A DNA stretch of 64,000 nucleotides from the NCBI RefSeq assembly GCF_002310495.1, contig NZ_CP023344.1, positions 4,171,501 through 4,235,500 on the forward strand. Reading direction: 5' to 3'. Below the pieces are notes generated by a model. The model was not told the DNA's origin. It saw nothing but the letters and a program-made list of their open reading frames with translations, and made no database searches. Origin of the DNA: Nibricoccus aquaticus. Its GTDB lineage: Bacteria > Verrucomicrobiota > Verrucomicrobiia > Opitutales > Opitutaceae. This document shows positions 17,388-26,945 of this stretch, piece after piece; positions within the stretch are counted from its first letter, which is position 1; each line of letters opens with the position of its first letter. Position numbers and translations under genes: made by a program.

Positions 17388-18596
17388 ATGGCAAAATCCT
17401 TCGTTTTCTCCTCCGAATCGGTTGGTGAAGGTCACCCCGATAAAGTCGCCGATTTGATCTCCGACAGCGTACTTGATGCCTGCCTGGCATTCGACAAAAC
17501 CGCCCGCGTCGCCTGCGAAACCTTCGTGAAGTCCAATGTCGTCGTCGTCGGCGGCGAGATCACGCTCCCGAAGTTGCAGGACAAAAAAACCGGCAAGACC
17601 AAGCCGCTCAGCGAAGCCATCAACATCGACAAAGTCATCCGCGACGCGATCCGCCACATCGGCTATGTGAATGACGACGACGTTTTCCACGCCGACACCG
17701 TTTTCGTTAATAACTACCTCACCGCCCAGTCTGCCGACATCGCGCAAGGCGTCGATGCGAAGCAGGCCGAAGGTAAAAAACACGCCGAGCAAGGCGCCGG
17801 TGACCAGGGCCTCATGTTCGGTTTCGCCGCTGATGAGACCGAAGAGCTCATGCCCGCTCCCGTTATTTTCGCTCACCGCCTCGGCCGCGAACTCACCAAG
17901 ATCCGCAAGAGCGGCAAAGTGAAATGGCTCCGCCCCGACGCGAAGTCGCAGGTTTCCGTCCGCTACGTCGATGGCGTCGCCACCGAGATCGTGAACGTCG
18001 TTATCTCCACGCAGCACACCGCCGACGTGAAGCACGCCGAGATCGAGGCGTATTTGATTAAGAACGTCATCAAGAAGGTCCTTCCCGCGAAGCTCCTCAA
18101 CGCGAAGACCGAGTACCTTATCAATCCCACGGGCAAGTTTGTCATCGGCGGACCTCAGGGCGACTCTGGCCTCACCGGCCGCAAGATCATCGTCGACTCC
18201 TACGGCGGCTGGGGCCGTCATGGCGGCGGCGCTTTCTCCGGCAAAGATCCGTCGAAGGTCGATCGCTCGGCCGCCTACATGTGCCGTTGGGTCGCGAAGA
18301 ACATCGTGGCCGCTGGTCTCGCCAAGCAGTGCGAACTCCAGGTCGCGTACGCCATCGGTCATCCGAAGCCCGTCAGCGTTTACGTGAACACCTTCGAGAC
18401 CGGCATAGTCGCCGACGAGAAGATCACCGCCGCGGTGGAAAAAGTTTTCAGCTTCAAGCCCGCCGACATCGTGAAGCAGCTCGATCTGCTCCGCCCAATC
18501 TACCGCGAGACGACCAACTACGGCCACTTCGGCAAAGCCGGTCTCCCGTGGGAGGAGACCAACAAGGTCGCCGCGCTCAAAGCCGCGCTCAAATAA
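17388..18596 (+). CDS. metK: S-adenosylmethionine synthetase
   Basis: Makes SAM from methionine and ATP. The 402 residues show the three-repeat fold with [21 protein letters not shown] at the N-terminus (ATP and Mg binding), [12 protein letters not shown] in the middle (methionine/ATP contact), and [22 protein letters not shown], the phosphate-binding signature, in the C-terminal third. Length is normal. ahcY follows 75 bases downstream in the same direction, giving a SAM synthesis and SAH recycling pair. ATG at 17388 gives [15 protein letters not shown], the expected family start. Confidence 0.97.
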   Translation: MAKSFVFSSESVGEGHPDKVADLISDSVLDACLAFDKTARVACETFVKSNVVVVGGEITLPKLQDKKTGKTKPLSEAINIDKVIRDAIRHIGYVNDDDVFHADTVFVNNYLTAQSADIAQGVDAKQAEGKKHAEQGAGDQGLMFGFAADETEELMPAPVIFAHRLGRELTKIRKSGKVKWLRPDAKSQVSVRYVDGVATEIVNVVISTQHTADVKHAEIEAYLIKNVIKKVLPAKLLNAKTEYLINPTGKFVIGGPQGDSGLTGRKIIVDSYGGWGRHGGGAFSGKDPSKVDRSAAYMCRWVAKNIVAAGLAKQCELQVAYAIGHPKPVSVYVNTFETGIVADEKITAAVEKVFSFKPADIVKQLDLLRPIYRETTNYGHFGKAGLPWEETNKVAALKAALK

Positions 18597-18671
18597 CGCA
18601 TCCGCCACCCAGCTGTGCGCGTACAAAATGCGCACAGCCAGCTCATATTCACGTCATTCGTTTTTCCTCTT

Positions 18672-20111
18672 ATGCCATCTGTTTCTCTTCTTAAAAACGT
18701 GCCCAAGGGCCAGGACTACATCGTTCGCGACATCGGCCTCGCCGATTGGGGCCGCAAGGAACTCAACGTCGCCGAGCACGAAATGCCCGGCCTCGTTTCT
18801 CTCCGCAAAAAATTCGGCGCGAAGAAGCCGCTCAAGGGCGTGCGCATCACCGGCTCGTTGCACATGACGATCCAGACCGCCGTCCTCATCGAGACGCTCG
18901 TCGCCCTCGGCGCCGATGTCCGCTGGGCTTCGTGCAACATCTTCTCCACGCAGGATCACGCCGCTGCCGCCATCGCGAAGACCGGCACGCCCGTCTTCGC
19001 ATGGAAAGGCGAGACGCTCGAAGAATACTGGGATCTCACATGGAAGGCCGTCTCCTTCCCCGGTGGCAAAGGCCCTCAGCTCGTCGTTGATGACGGCGGC
19101 GATGTCACGCTGCTCCTCCACAAGGGCTACGAGATGGAGCAGGGGAGCGACTGGTACAAATCCGAGTCCTCCTCGCACGAAGAGCAGGTCATCAAAGACC
19201 TCCTCAAGAAGATCGGCAAAACGCAGAAGGGCATTTTCACTGCGATGATCAAGGACTGGAAGGGCGTTTCCGAAGAGACGACCACCGGCGTTCATCGCCT
19301 CTACCAGCTGCACGAGCAGGGCAAACTCCTTGTGCCATCGATCAACGTGAACGACTCCGTCACCAAGTCGAAGTTCGACAATCTCTACGGCTGCCGCGAG
19401 TCCCTCGCCGACGGCCTCAAGCGCGCGACCGACGTCATGATCGCGGGTAAAGTCGCCTGCGTTTGTGGCTACGGCGATGTGGGCAAGGGCTCCGCGTTTT
19501 CGCTCAAGGGCTTTGGCGCCCGCGTCATCGTTACCGAAGTCGATCCGATCAACGCCCTCCAGGCCGCGATGGAAGGATTCGAGGTTAACACCGTCGAAAG
19601 CACCCTCGGCACTGCGGACATCTACGTGACCACGACCGGCAACAAGGACGTCATCACGCTCGAGCACATGCAGAAGATGAAGGATCAGGCCATCGTCTGT
19701 AACATCGGCCACTTCGATAACGAGATCCAGGTTGACCGTCTCTATAAAGCGCCCGGCGTGAAGCGCGTCACCATCAAGCCTCAGTACGACCAGTTCACTT
19801 TCCCGAAGGGCAACACGATCTACATGCTCGCTGAAGGCCGCCTCGTGAACCTCGGCTGCGCCACCGGTCATCCGTCGTTCGTCATGTCGAACTCCTTCAC
19901 CAACCAGACGCTCGCCCAGCTCGATCTCTGGAAGAACAAGGACGTGTACAAGGTTGGCGTGTATCGCCTGCCCAAGCACCTCGACGAAGAAGTCGCGCGC
20001 CTCCACTTGGAAAAGATCGGTGCCAAGCTCACCAAGCTCAGCCCGAAGCAGGCCGAGTACCTCGGCGTGCCGATAGAAGGCCCGTACAAGCCCGAGCATT
20101 ATCGCTACTAA
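18672..20111 (+). CDS. ahcY: Adenosylhomocysteinase (SAH hydrolase)
   Basis: Hydrolyses S-adenosylhomocysteine to adenosine and homocysteine, relieving product inhibition of methyltransferases. 479 residues: the substrate domain with [15 protein letters not shown] and a [10 protein letters not shown] segment, the NAD-binding Rossmann motif [11 protein letters not shown], and the C-terminal PDH(Y/F)RY-type tail that contacts NAD across the dimer (here KPEHYRY). I start at ATG 18672 ([13 protein letters not shown]); an in-frame GTG at 18615 would add 19 unrelated residues. It forms a unit with metK and ends before a strong intrinsic terminator. Confidence 0.97.
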   Translation: MPSVSLLKNVPKGQDYIVRDIGLADWGRKELNVAEHEMPGLVSLRKKFGAKKPLKGVRITGSLHMTIQTAVLIETLVALGADVRWASCNIFSTQDHAAAAIAKTGTPVFAWKGETLEEYWDLTWKAVSFPGGKGPQLVVDDGGDVTLLLHKGYEMEQGSDWYKSESSSHEEQVIKDLLKKIGKTQKGIFTAMIKDWKGVSEETTTGVHRLYQLHEQGKLLVPSINVNDSVTKSKFDNLYGCRESLADGLKRATDVMIAGKVACVCGYGDVGKGSAFSLKGFGARVIVTEVDPINALQAAMEGFEVNTVESTLGTADIYVTTTGNKDVITLEHMQKMKDQAIVCNIGHFDNEIQVDRLYKAPGVKRVTIKPQYDQFTFPKGNTIYMLAEGRLVNLGCATGHPSFVMSNSFTNQTLAQLDLWKNKDVYKVGVYRLPKHLDEEVARLHLEKIGAKLTKLSPKQAEYLGVPIEGPYKPEHYRY

Positions 20112-20190
20112 GCGAAGGCTCTTTGCGCTGGAGATCGCGCTGGGAGCGCCGGCCGCTGGCCGGCAACCCCAGCTTTAGACAGCCTCTCAA

Positions 20191-20219
20191 AACCGACGCT
20201 TCACCGCGTCGGTTTTTTT
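20191..20219 (+). terminator. Intrinsic terminator after ahcY
   Basis: Perfect 9-base stem AACCGACGC (20191-20199) / GCGTCGGTT (20206-20214), loop TTCACC, continuing into a T-run to 20219. It lies 80 bases past the ahcY stop and separates the methyl-cycle genes from the pilus operon. Confidence 0.9.
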
Positions 20220-20353
20220 ATGCGCCGAATCCCGGCTGGGACAGGAGATGCCTCAGTTTGCACGGCAACGACTGCCCGGAGGAGCGTATGAATTTTACTT
20301 AAGCCAGTGCGCAGACGGCCGATTAAAACCGAGAGCCGTAGAGTAATTCACCC

Positions 20354-21031
20354 ATGAACAAATCCCCCTTCCGCCTCGTTACCCGCCGCAAGTCCGGCTT
20401 CAGCTTGGTCGAAATGATCGGCGTTCTCGCCATCATCGCGATCCTCGCCGTCGTCATCGTACCCAAAGTTTTTTCAACGATAGCCTCCTCGCGCATCACG
20501 AATGCCGTGGGCTCCATCACTTCGATGAAGACCGCCGTGGCGGACTTCGCATCCAAGTACGGCACCATTCCCGTCAGTGGCACCACCACCGCGCGTCTCG
20601 ACGATCTTCTCGTCACCGCAGGTGCCCTCGAATCCCGCTTCGTCGTCAAGATCGGCACCCAGCCGGTCAATCCTCCCATCGCGGGCGGTGTCTGGGCGCG
20701 CAACGCAGCAGGCACCTGGGCCGCCACCGGCGGTTCGACTCAAGCCACACAGACGCGCATCGTTTCACAGACTTCGAACACCACCGCGCCGGCAACCGCA
20801 GCAGGCCGTAACTTCCAGCTCGATGGCACCAACGACCTTCCGGCCGGCTCCATCGTGATCTCGGCCATCGTCATGCAGCTCACCGCTAACGAAGCTCGTG
20901 AATTGAGTGTGCGTATCGACGGCGACGTCGGCTCAGAGACGACCACGGCCACTGCGGATGCCCGCGGCAAAGTCGTGTACGCCGCCGGTGCCGGCACCAA
21001 GAACGTTTACGTTTACCTCGCGCACCAATAA
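20354..21031 (+). CDS. Type IV pilin / pseudopilin, first gene of the pilus operon
   Basis: 225-residue prepilin. A short basic leader ends at Gly15, and the mature protein begins F16-S-L-V-E20 followed by a long hydrophobic helix (MIGVLAIIAILAVVIVP), the standard type III signal with Glu5 of the mature chain. The C-terminal part is Thr/Ala-rich and shows no cysteine pair. Being first in the operon and followed by a terminator-like hairpin suggests it is made in excess as the major subunit, which is inference. No prepilin peptidase gene is in the window. Confidence 0.92.
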   Translation: MNKSPFRLVTRRKSGFSLVEMIGVLAIIAILAVVIVPKVFSTIASSRITNAVGSITSMKTAVADFASKYGTIPVSGTTTARLDDLLVTAGALESRFVVKIGTQPVNPPIAGGVWARNAAGTWAATGGSTQATQTRIVSQTSNTTAPATAAGRNFQLDGTNDLPAGSIVISAIVMQLTANEARELSVRIDGDVGSETTTATADARGKVVYAAGAGTKNVYVYLAHQ

Positions 21032-21067
21032 GCGCCGCGCTCTTTTCTAAAACTCTGCCGTTTTAAT

Positions 21068-21102
21068 GCGGGCTGCGGGCCAGAGCCTGCGCCCGCCTTT
21101 TT
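21068..21102 (+). terminator. Terminator-like hairpin abutting the pilus ATPase start codon
   Basis: GCGGGC-T-GCGGGC (21068-21080, one bulged T) pairs with GCCTGCGCCCGC (21085-21096) around a CAGA loop, followed by five T residues directly before the ATG of the ATPase gene. It could act as a partial terminator that keeps pilin transcript in excess over assembly genes; it also leaves no room for a usual ribosome binding site. Confidence 0.6.
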
Positions 21103-22815
21103 ATGTCCACCGCTTCCCCAGCACCGACATCCGCCGCCGCGCCAGCCGGAGCCGCTCCGGCTGCACCGCCCAAGCGTCTTGGCGACCGCTTGCTCGAAGC
21201 TGGGCTGATCACGCCGCACCAGCTCGAACTCGCGCTCCGCGAGCAAAAGCGCGCCGGCAAGATGATCGGCGCGGTCTTGCAGCAGCTCGGCTTCGTCACT
21301 GAGCAGGACATCGCCGCCTTCCTCGCGCAGGATGCGCAGACGCCGACCGTCAACATCGGTAAACTCGAAATCTCCCCCGAGATCGTCGCGCTCGTTCCCT
21401 ACGATTTTTGCAAAGAGGCCGTCCTCATCCCCTGTCGCCGGGAAGGCGATACGCTCACGGTTGTCATGGCCGATCCGTTCAACGTCGTCGCCATCGACCG
21501 CGTCGAGCAGTTGACGAAGCTCCGTGTCGAGGTGCTCAACGCGCCCAAGCCCGACATCCTCGAAAAACTCACCGCCGTCCACGACCGCGAGGGTTCTCTC
21601 GACCAGACCATCGACGAGCTGATGAAGATCAGCGGCCGCAAGGGCGACGACAACACCGCGCCCATGATCCGCGCGGTCGAGCAGATCATCGCCGCCGCCG
21701 TCCGCAAATCCGCCAGCGACATCCATTTCGAGCCCGACGAAAAATCCCTGCGCATCCGCATGAGAAACGACGGCGTGCTCCAGTCGTTCCTCCTCATCCC
21801 GAAAGATCTCCAGGACGCCTTCATCGCGCGCCTCAAGGTCATGGCCAACCTCGACGTCTCCGAGACGCGCCTCCCGCAGGATGGCCGCTTCAGTTTCACC
21901 CTCGGGCGCCGCGAGCTGGGCCTGCGCGTTTCCTGCCTCCCGACTAACTACGGCGAGAGCGTCGTGCTCCGCGTCCTCGATAGTGGCAACCTCCTCCTCA
22001 ATCTCCAATCGCTCGGCCTCCGCAAAGAAGCCGAGGTCTCGCTCGCTGAGGCCGTCGTCCGTCCTCACGGCGTCATCCTCATCACCGGCCCGACCGGTAG
22101 CGGTAAAACCACGACGCTCTACACCGCGCTCAACACCGTTAACCGCCTCGAGCGCGCCGTCTTTACCCTCGAAGATCCCATCGAGTACCGCCTGCCCCAT
22201 ATCCGACAGACGCAGGTCAACGAGAAGATCGGCCTCAGCTTCAGCAACGGTCTCCGCACTCTGTTACGCCAAGACCCCGACGTTCTTCTCGTCGGCGAAA
22301 CGCGCGACAAAGAAACCGCCCAGCTCATGGTGCGCGCCGCACTCACCGGCCACTTGGTCTTCAGCTCGCTGCACACCAACGACACTTTCAGCGCCATCCC
22401 GCGCCTCATTGATCTAGGCGTTGAGCCCTTCCTGCTTCCTTCGACGCTGCATCTGATCATCGCGCAACGCCTCGTCCGCCGTCTCTGCCCTGCGTGCAAG
22501 AAGCCCGTGGAAAATCCCTGCGATCACCTGCGTTCCTTCAATCTCCCGATCCCGACCGAGAACGAGCCAACCCTCTGGAAACCCGTCGGCTGCCCCGACT
22601 GCCGTCAGCAAGGTTATCGCGGCCGCGTCGCGATTTTCGAAGTCCTCGTCATCGACGATGATTACCACCCGCTGCTCCACACCGGCAACGCCGAGAAAAT
22701 CAAAGAACTCGCGCGCGCCAAAGGCATGCCGCTGCTCTTCGACGACGGCATCCGCCGCGCCTTCCGCGGCGACACCACGCTCGAAGAAGTTTTCCGCGTC
22801 GCCTTCGCGACCTGA
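21103..22815 (+). CDS. Assembly ATPase of the PilB/GspE family
   Basis: 570-residue cytoplasmic motor for pilus or pseudopilus extension. A GspE N-terminal domain (about 22-170, beginning RLGDRLLEAGLITPHQLE) precedes the ATPase core: Walker [13 protein letters not shown] (near 325-336), Asp box LEDPIEYRLP, Walker B region LLRQDPDVLLVGETRD and His box SSLHTNDTF. A zinc-binding four-cysteine element is present as CPAC (about 462) and CPDC (about 499), typical of GspE/PilB but not PilT. The start ATG sits immediately after a terminator-like hairpin. The gspF-like gene follows 3 bases after its stop. Confidence 0.95.
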   Translation: MSTASPAPTSAAAPAGAAPAAPPKRLGDRLLEAGLITPHQLELALREQKRAGKMIGAVLQQLGFVTEQDIAAFLAQDAQTPTVNIGKLEISPEIVALVPYDFCKEAVLIPCRREGDTLTVVMADPFNVVAIDRVEQLTKLRVEVLNAPKPDILEKLTAVHDREGSLDQTIDELMKISGRKGDDNTAPMIRAVEQIIAAAVRKSASDIHFEPDEKSLRIRMRNDGVLQSFLLIPKDLQDAFIARLKVMANLDVSETRLPQDGRFSFTLGRRELGLRVSCLPTNYGESVVLRVLDSGNLLLNLQSLGLRKEAEVSLAEAVVRPHGVILITGPTGSGKTTTLYTALNTVNRLERAVFTLEDPIEYRLPHIRQTQVNEKIGLSFSNGLRTLLRQDPDVLLVGETRDKETAQLMVRAALTGHLVFSSLHTNDTFSAIPRLIDLGVEPFLLPSTLHLIIAQRLVRRLCPACKKPVENPCDHLRSFNLPIPTENEPTLWKPVGCPDCRQQGYRGRVAIFEVLVIDDDYHPLLHTGNAEKIKELARAKGMPLLFDDGIRRAFRGDTTLEEVFRVAFAT

Positions 22816-22818
22816 GCC

Positions 22819-24027
22819 ATGAGCGCCTTCCATTACCGCGCCTACAACGCTGCTGGCCAGACGATCTCCGGCGTGCTCGAAGCCGATAGCGTGACCACGC
22901 TGGAAGCCCGTCTGCGCACCGCCGGCGTCTGGCTGCTCGAAGCGAAAGAAGGTGCCGCGCTCGCCGGTTCGAGCGACGGCCAGATCAGCTCCCTCAAAGT
23001 AAAGCGCAGCGAGCTCATCGCGTTCTTCGTGCAGATGTCGCTGCTCCTCAAAGCGGGCATCACGCTCCCGAATTCACTCGAGCGTCTCGCTCTGGATTTT
23101 GAAGGCTCCAAGCTCGGCACCGTCCTCGCCGGCGTGCGCGAACAAGTCGCCATCGGCGTCCCGCTCAACCAGGCGATGGCGCGTTACCCGAAGGTCTATT
23201 CGCGCGAGATCACTGCGATGGTCGAGGCGGGCGAAGTGAGTGGAAAGCTCCCCGAAGTTTTTGAAAGCCTGAGCACCTACTACGAATGGCTGGATCAGCT
23301 CACCGGCGACATCCGCCAGGCGCTCATTTATCCGCTGATGGTCATGGGCGCGGCCTCGGCGCTCGTGCTGTTGCTCTTCACGTTTGTTGTCCCGCGCTTC
23401 GTCGGCCTGCTCACGGAGCTGAACTTAAAAGTGCCGATGCTCACACGCATCGTCATGGCGATCAGCGACGCGTTGATCGGCTACTGGCCGGTGCTGCTCA
23501 TCGTCATCGTGGGCGTGCCCATCGGGTTGAAGATCGCGCTCAAAGTACCTGCATTCGCCGTCGCGTTTGATCGCGCGCTCATGGGCATCCCGATCTTCGG
23601 ACCGCTCGTCGGCATGTTCGCACTTTCCCGTTTCAGCCAGAACCTCGCGATGCTCTATCGCTCGGGAATCACGCTGCTGCGCGGCTTGGAAATCTGCCAG
23701 CAACTCGTGGGCAACCGCGCCGTGGAAAAGGCGCTCGTCGATGTCCGCCGCGGCGTCCTCGAAGGCACGCCGATGCACAAATGCCTCGGGCAACACGATG
23801 TGTTTACGCCGACGCTCATCACGATGATCGCGACCGGCGAGAGCTCGGGCAGCCTCGATTTCGCGCTCCAGAGCGTGGCCGATTACTACAACAAAATCAT
23901 CCCGCGCCGCATCAAGATCGTCTTCGCGGTCTTCGATCCGCTGATGATGGTGAGCCTGATTGCTGTCGTCGGCATCGTCGCGCTCTCGGTGATCCTCCCG
24001 ATCCTTCAACTGTGGGATGTGAAATGA
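22819..24027 (+). CDS. Inner-membrane platform protein of the PilC/GspF family
   Basis: 402 residues with two homologous cytoplasmic helical domains separated and followed by membrane spans (about 168-192, 215-240 and 370-395). It begins FHYRAYNAAGQTISGVLEADS, the typical GspF N-terminal segment, and has AMVEAGEVSGKLPEVFESL and MIATGESSGSLDFALQSVADYY, the paired signatures of the two domains. It couples the ATPase to pilin extraction from the membrane. Its stop overlaps the start of the next pilin gene as ATGA, so translation is probably coupled. Confidence 0.95.
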   Translation: MSAFHYRAYNAAGQTISGVLEADSVTTLEARLRTAGVWLLEAKEGAALAGSSDGQISSLKVKRSELIAFFVQMSLLLKAGITLPNSLERLALDFEGSKLGTVLAGVREQVAIGVPLNQAMARYPKVYSREITAMVEAGEVSGKLPEVFESLSTYYEWLDQLTGDIRQALIYPLMVMGAASALVLLLFTFVVPRFVGLLTELNLKVPMLTRIVMAISDALIGYWPVLLIVIVGVPIGLKIALKVPAFAVAFDRALMGIPIFGPLVGMFALSRFSQNLAMLYRSGITLLRGLEICQQLVGNRAVEKALVDVRRGVLEGTPMHKCLGQHDVFTPTLITMIATGESSGSLDFALQSVADYYNKIIPRRIKIVFAVFDPLMMVSLIAVVGIVALSVILPILQLWDVK

Positions 24028-24848
24028 AAACACGTTCACGCCCCTCAGCATGTGCCTCCCGCGCCGGTTTCTCTCTGATCGAGATGATCGGCGTCATGGC
24101 CGTGATGGCGATCCTGGCGACGGTGCTTGTTCCCAATACGCTCAAGATGATCGAGCGCGCCGCCGTTCGTGCAGAGGCGGAGACGCTTCGCAATCTCGGA
24201 GACCAGACAAAACTACATTTGAGATCTCGGGGTTATCTGCCCGGACTCAAACCAACGGCTCCTATTACTGCGTGGAATGTTGATCTCTCAACGTTTGGTT
24301 CGCTGAGCGCCGCTGATGTACTTGCGAACCGAAGGAACAATAATCGTTCTTTTCTATACGACACGGCGTCTACACCGCGTCCACGCGTTCTAATACTATC
24401 GAGTATGCGCGGTGGTCTGACCGTACCGGCAAACGCTACTTCCGCGCAATTCGATGCCATCTGGAACACTGCGGATAATTCCGTTCCTAGTGGCGCAGCG
24501 GCTGGCCTCTTTGCGGCCAATTGGGCAGGGCAGGGCGAGTATTTGCTTATCGAGCGGGTGAATCTAAAATCGCAGTTACCGATCAATAGGATCGTGCTCA
24601 GCGCGAATACTTCGTCCGTGCCCACCACTGTGAGCTTTGTGGTGCTTCACCCCGATGGGCAAAACACATCCGGATCACTCACCACGGTAACGGCAAATGT
24701 GACAGTGATCAGGCCCGATCTCATACTCAGAGACGGCGACATCTTGGTGCTCAGAAAACCAAATGGCACTGATGATTATCGCTATGTCGTCGCAGGCCGG
24801 GATGCAAATTTCCTCTACACGGACCTGAAAGGCTGGCTCCCCCAATGA
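24024..24848 (+). CDS. Second type IV pilin-like protein, compositionally mosaic
   Basis: 274-residue prepilin: a basic 15-residue leader ending in Gly15, then F-S-L-I-E20 and a hydrophobic helix. The ATG overlaps the platform-gene stop (ATGA), which fixes the start. After about codon 55 the DNA becomes noticeably richer in A and T (for example around 24200-24700) than either flank, while the helix-coding part matches the neighbours. This suggests that the exposed C-terminal domain was exchanged or is evolving separately. The C-terminal part (about 60-274) shows no motif I recognise. It may be a minor pilin or a second major subunit. Confidence 0.88.
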   Translation: MKTRSRPSACASRAGFSLIEMIGVMAVMAILATVLVPNTLKMIERAAVRAEAETLRNLGDQTKLHLRSRGYLPGLKPTAPITAWNVDLSTFGSLSAADVLANRRNNNRSFLYDTASTPRPRVLILSSMRGGLTVPANATSAQFDAIWNTADNSVPSGAAAGLFAANWAGQGEYLLIERVNLKSQLPINRIVLSANTSSVPTTVSFVVLHPDGQNTSGSLTTVTANVTVIRPDLILRDGDILVLRKPNGTDDYRYVVAGRDANFLYTDLKGWLPQ

Positions 24849-26311
24849 ACACGCCGTCGCCACTTCCTGCTCCCGAATCTGCTCCGGGTCCGAAACCCGC
24901 CTCCCGCGGCTTCATGCGGCGCAACAGCGACACCCTCGGCATCGCCTGGATGCACGGCTCCTTTCACGCCGCCGTCTTCCGCCGCCAGACTCTCGTCGCC
25001 TCCTGGGCGTGCGACGTCGAGGTGCCCGGCATCGAGGATTTCGAATACGCGTTCGACTCCGCGCTAGGTGCGCTCGGGTTCAAAGGCGAAGAGGTTTTCC
25101 TGATCCTCGCGCACGATCAATTCATCCATCAAGCGGAGCAGGCCCCCGGATTTTCCGAAGCGGCTTCGCGTTCCTACCTGCGTGGACGCGTCGAGCGTCA
25201 TGAGAAAGAGCAGGAGCCGGTTCTCTGGGTGAGCCAGCGCACGCTCTCAGCGCGTCAGGAAGCGGCCTTCGTGTTGCACATGCTGCCGTCGGCTTTTTAC
25301 GGACGCCTCAACAGCCTGCTGCTCGCGCGTCGTCTCGACCTCACGCGCATCCTGCCGGTCTCGGTACCGCTTCAGCTCATTCTCGAATCGCTCGAAACGC
25401 CCAAAGACCAGCCCGTGCTGCTCGCTGCGGAAACCGGCTCAACCACCACCGTGCTCGCCGCGCGTAACGACGGCCAGCTCCTGTTCTCCCGCACGTTGCT
25501 CGCGCGTTGGGACGCCGATCCGGCGCGCCTCGGCGTCGAGGTCAACCGCTCGCTGCTCTACGCCAAGCAGCAGTTCAGCGCGGTGATCGACCGCGTGTGG
25601 CTGCTCGGTGCTGCCAGCGAAGCCGCCCGCACCGAGGTGCAGGCCCGCTGTGGCTCCGGCAAAGAAATCACCGTCCGCGCCTCCGCTCCCGTTGACTGGC
25701 TGCAGGCCGTCGCGCGCCTTTCGCCGCGACACCCCGTGAATCTGGTTGCCGGATACCTCGGCCGGAAGCGCCGCCATCAATTCGTCCGCCGCGCGCTCAT
25801 CGCCGGCTGCTGGCTCGGCTTCGGCCTCATGACGCTCGATGCGTGGAGCCGCTCCTCGCGCTGGCAGGAGGAACGCCAACGCCTCGCCAGTCTCACGGCG
25901 ACAGAAGCCACCTTGCACGAGACGCGTGCCCGTCTGGAACAGCGCAACAACTCGGCCGACGCCCACCGCGCGTTCATCAAACAGGCATCTGAAGACCGCC
26001 TCCCGCCCGTGCCCGCCCGCCTGCTCGCGTTTATCTCCGCCGCGCTTCCGGCCGATGCCAGCCTCACCGACTTCCAGGTGAAGTGGGATGCCGCCACCGC
26101 CTCGTGGTCATTCCGTCTCGATGGACAGATCGACGGCGATGAAGAGACCGCCCGCGAAGCGCTGACCGCATTTCAGAAAGTCCTCGTGCGCAGCCCGCTC
26201 CGCGCGCGCTTCAACGACGCCACTCGCGCGCTCGCGCCGGTCCCTGTCGCAGGCACCGAACTGCCCAGCGCCCAACGCTTCAACCTGGAGGGAACGCTCT
26301 TTGAAAACTAA
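24845..26311 (+). CDS. PilM-PilN-like (GspL-like) assembly protein
   Basis: 488 residues. The N-terminal part (about 30-300) looks like the actin/ASKHA-type fold of PilM or cytoplasmic GspL, with an ETGSTTTVLAARNDGQLLFSRT-like segment. A single membrane span follows (about 310-330, ALIAGCWLGFGLMTLDAW), then a coiled stretch (335-365) and a small periplasmic domain, as in PilN. The protein thus combines cytoplasmic PilM and membrane PilN roles, the arrangement also found in GspL. It starts with an ATGA overlap with the pilin gene. Function is by fold logic and position rather than strong sequence motifs. Confidence 0.72.
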   Translation: MNTPSPLPAPESAPGPKPASRGFMRRNSDTLGIAWMHGSFHAAVFRRQTLVASWACDVEVPGIEDFEYAFDSALGALGFKGEEVFLILAHDQFIHQAEQAPGFSEAASRSYLRGRVERHEKEQEPVLWVSQRTLSARQEAAFVLHMLPSAFYGRLNSLLLARRLDLTRILPVSVPLQLILESLETPKDQPVLLAAETGSTTTVLAARNDGQLLFSRTLLARWDADPARLGVEVNRSLLYAKQQFSAVIDRVWLLGAASEAARTEVQARCGSGKEITVRASAPVDWLQAVARLSPRHPVNLVAGYLGRKRRHQFVRRALIAGCWLGFGLMTLDAWSRSSRWQEERQRLASLTATEATLHETRARLEQRNNSADAHRAFIKQASEDRLPPVPARLLAFISAALPADASLTDFQVKWDAATASWSFRLDGQIDGDEETAREALTAFQKVLVRSPLRARFNDATRALAPVPVAGTELPSAQRFNLEGTLFEN

Positions 26312-26945
26312 GCCCCCCGACGCCCTGAAGAATTTCTGGCTGATGCTGACCGAGGTCCCCGGCTGGCCGGATGCTCCTGCATGGGCGCGTTTGAAACGCG
26401 CACTGCCGGTACTCGTGCCATGCGCGGGCATGTTGTTTTTCGCTGTCTGGTATTTCGCCATCCACGCCCCGCGCGTCCGCATCGAGACCGAGGCGGCGCT
26501 CCCGTTGATCGCTCTCGAAGACGAGATCGCGATGCTCCAACTCGCCACTTCCGAGCAACAAGTCGCCGAACTCAACGAGCGCGCCGCCTCGGCTTCACGC
26601 CAGCTGCTCGACTCTCCGGCCGAGGCCGCCGCGTTTCTGAAAGGCCTCAAGAAAGAGGCGGCCGATCGCGGTTTCGACGCGACTTTGATCAGCTCCGAAG
26701 TATCCGCCGACTCGGCACCGGAAGGCGCGCTGGTTTCCTTCATTCCTGTTCGCGGCAAGCTCGTGGTTGGCCCGGGAAACACCGAGCCCTTCGTCAACCT
26801 GCTCGCGCTGCTCGACCGCTTCGCCAGTGCGGGCAAACGAATCGACCTCATGAGGCTCGCCGTCCGTGCCGATGACCAGAAATGGCAGGCCATCGAGGTT
26901 AACTTCCGCCTGGTCTGCCCTGTTGTGCATGAAAAAACTCCTTAA
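26301..26945 (+). CDS. PilO/GspM-like membrane protein with a TTG start
   Basis: 214 residues: a short cytoplasmic N-terminus, one membrane span (about 33-53), a coiled-coil-like stretch (about 62-100) and a periplasmic domain, the layout of PilO and GspM. The TTG at 26301 is supported by a perfect GGAGGG (26287-26292) eight bases upstream and by overlap with the previous gene's end. It would partner the PilM-N-like protein in the alignment subcomplex linking the platform to the secretin. No diagnostic residue motif exists for this family, so the call leans on order and topology. Confidence 0.68.
   Translation: MKTKPPDALKNFWLMLTEVPGWPDAPAWARLKRALPVLVPCAGMLFFAVWYFAIHAPRVRIETEAALPLIALEDEIAMLQLATSEQQVAELNERAASASRQLLDSPAEAAAFLKGLKKEAADRGFDATLISSEVSADSAPEGALVSFIPVRGKLVVGPGNTEPFVNLLALLDRFASAGKRIDLMRLAVRADDQKWQAIEVNFRLVCPVVHEKTP

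Noticed and set aside
18597-18671. SAH riboswitch upstream of ahcY
   Set aside because: The 75-base spacer shows only a weak TGTGCGC / GCGCACA pairing, and no SAH-class consensus.
17382-20099. Large minus-strand frames opposite metK and ahcY
   Set aside because: Both lie fully antisense to genes with complete family signatures and have shadow-type composition.
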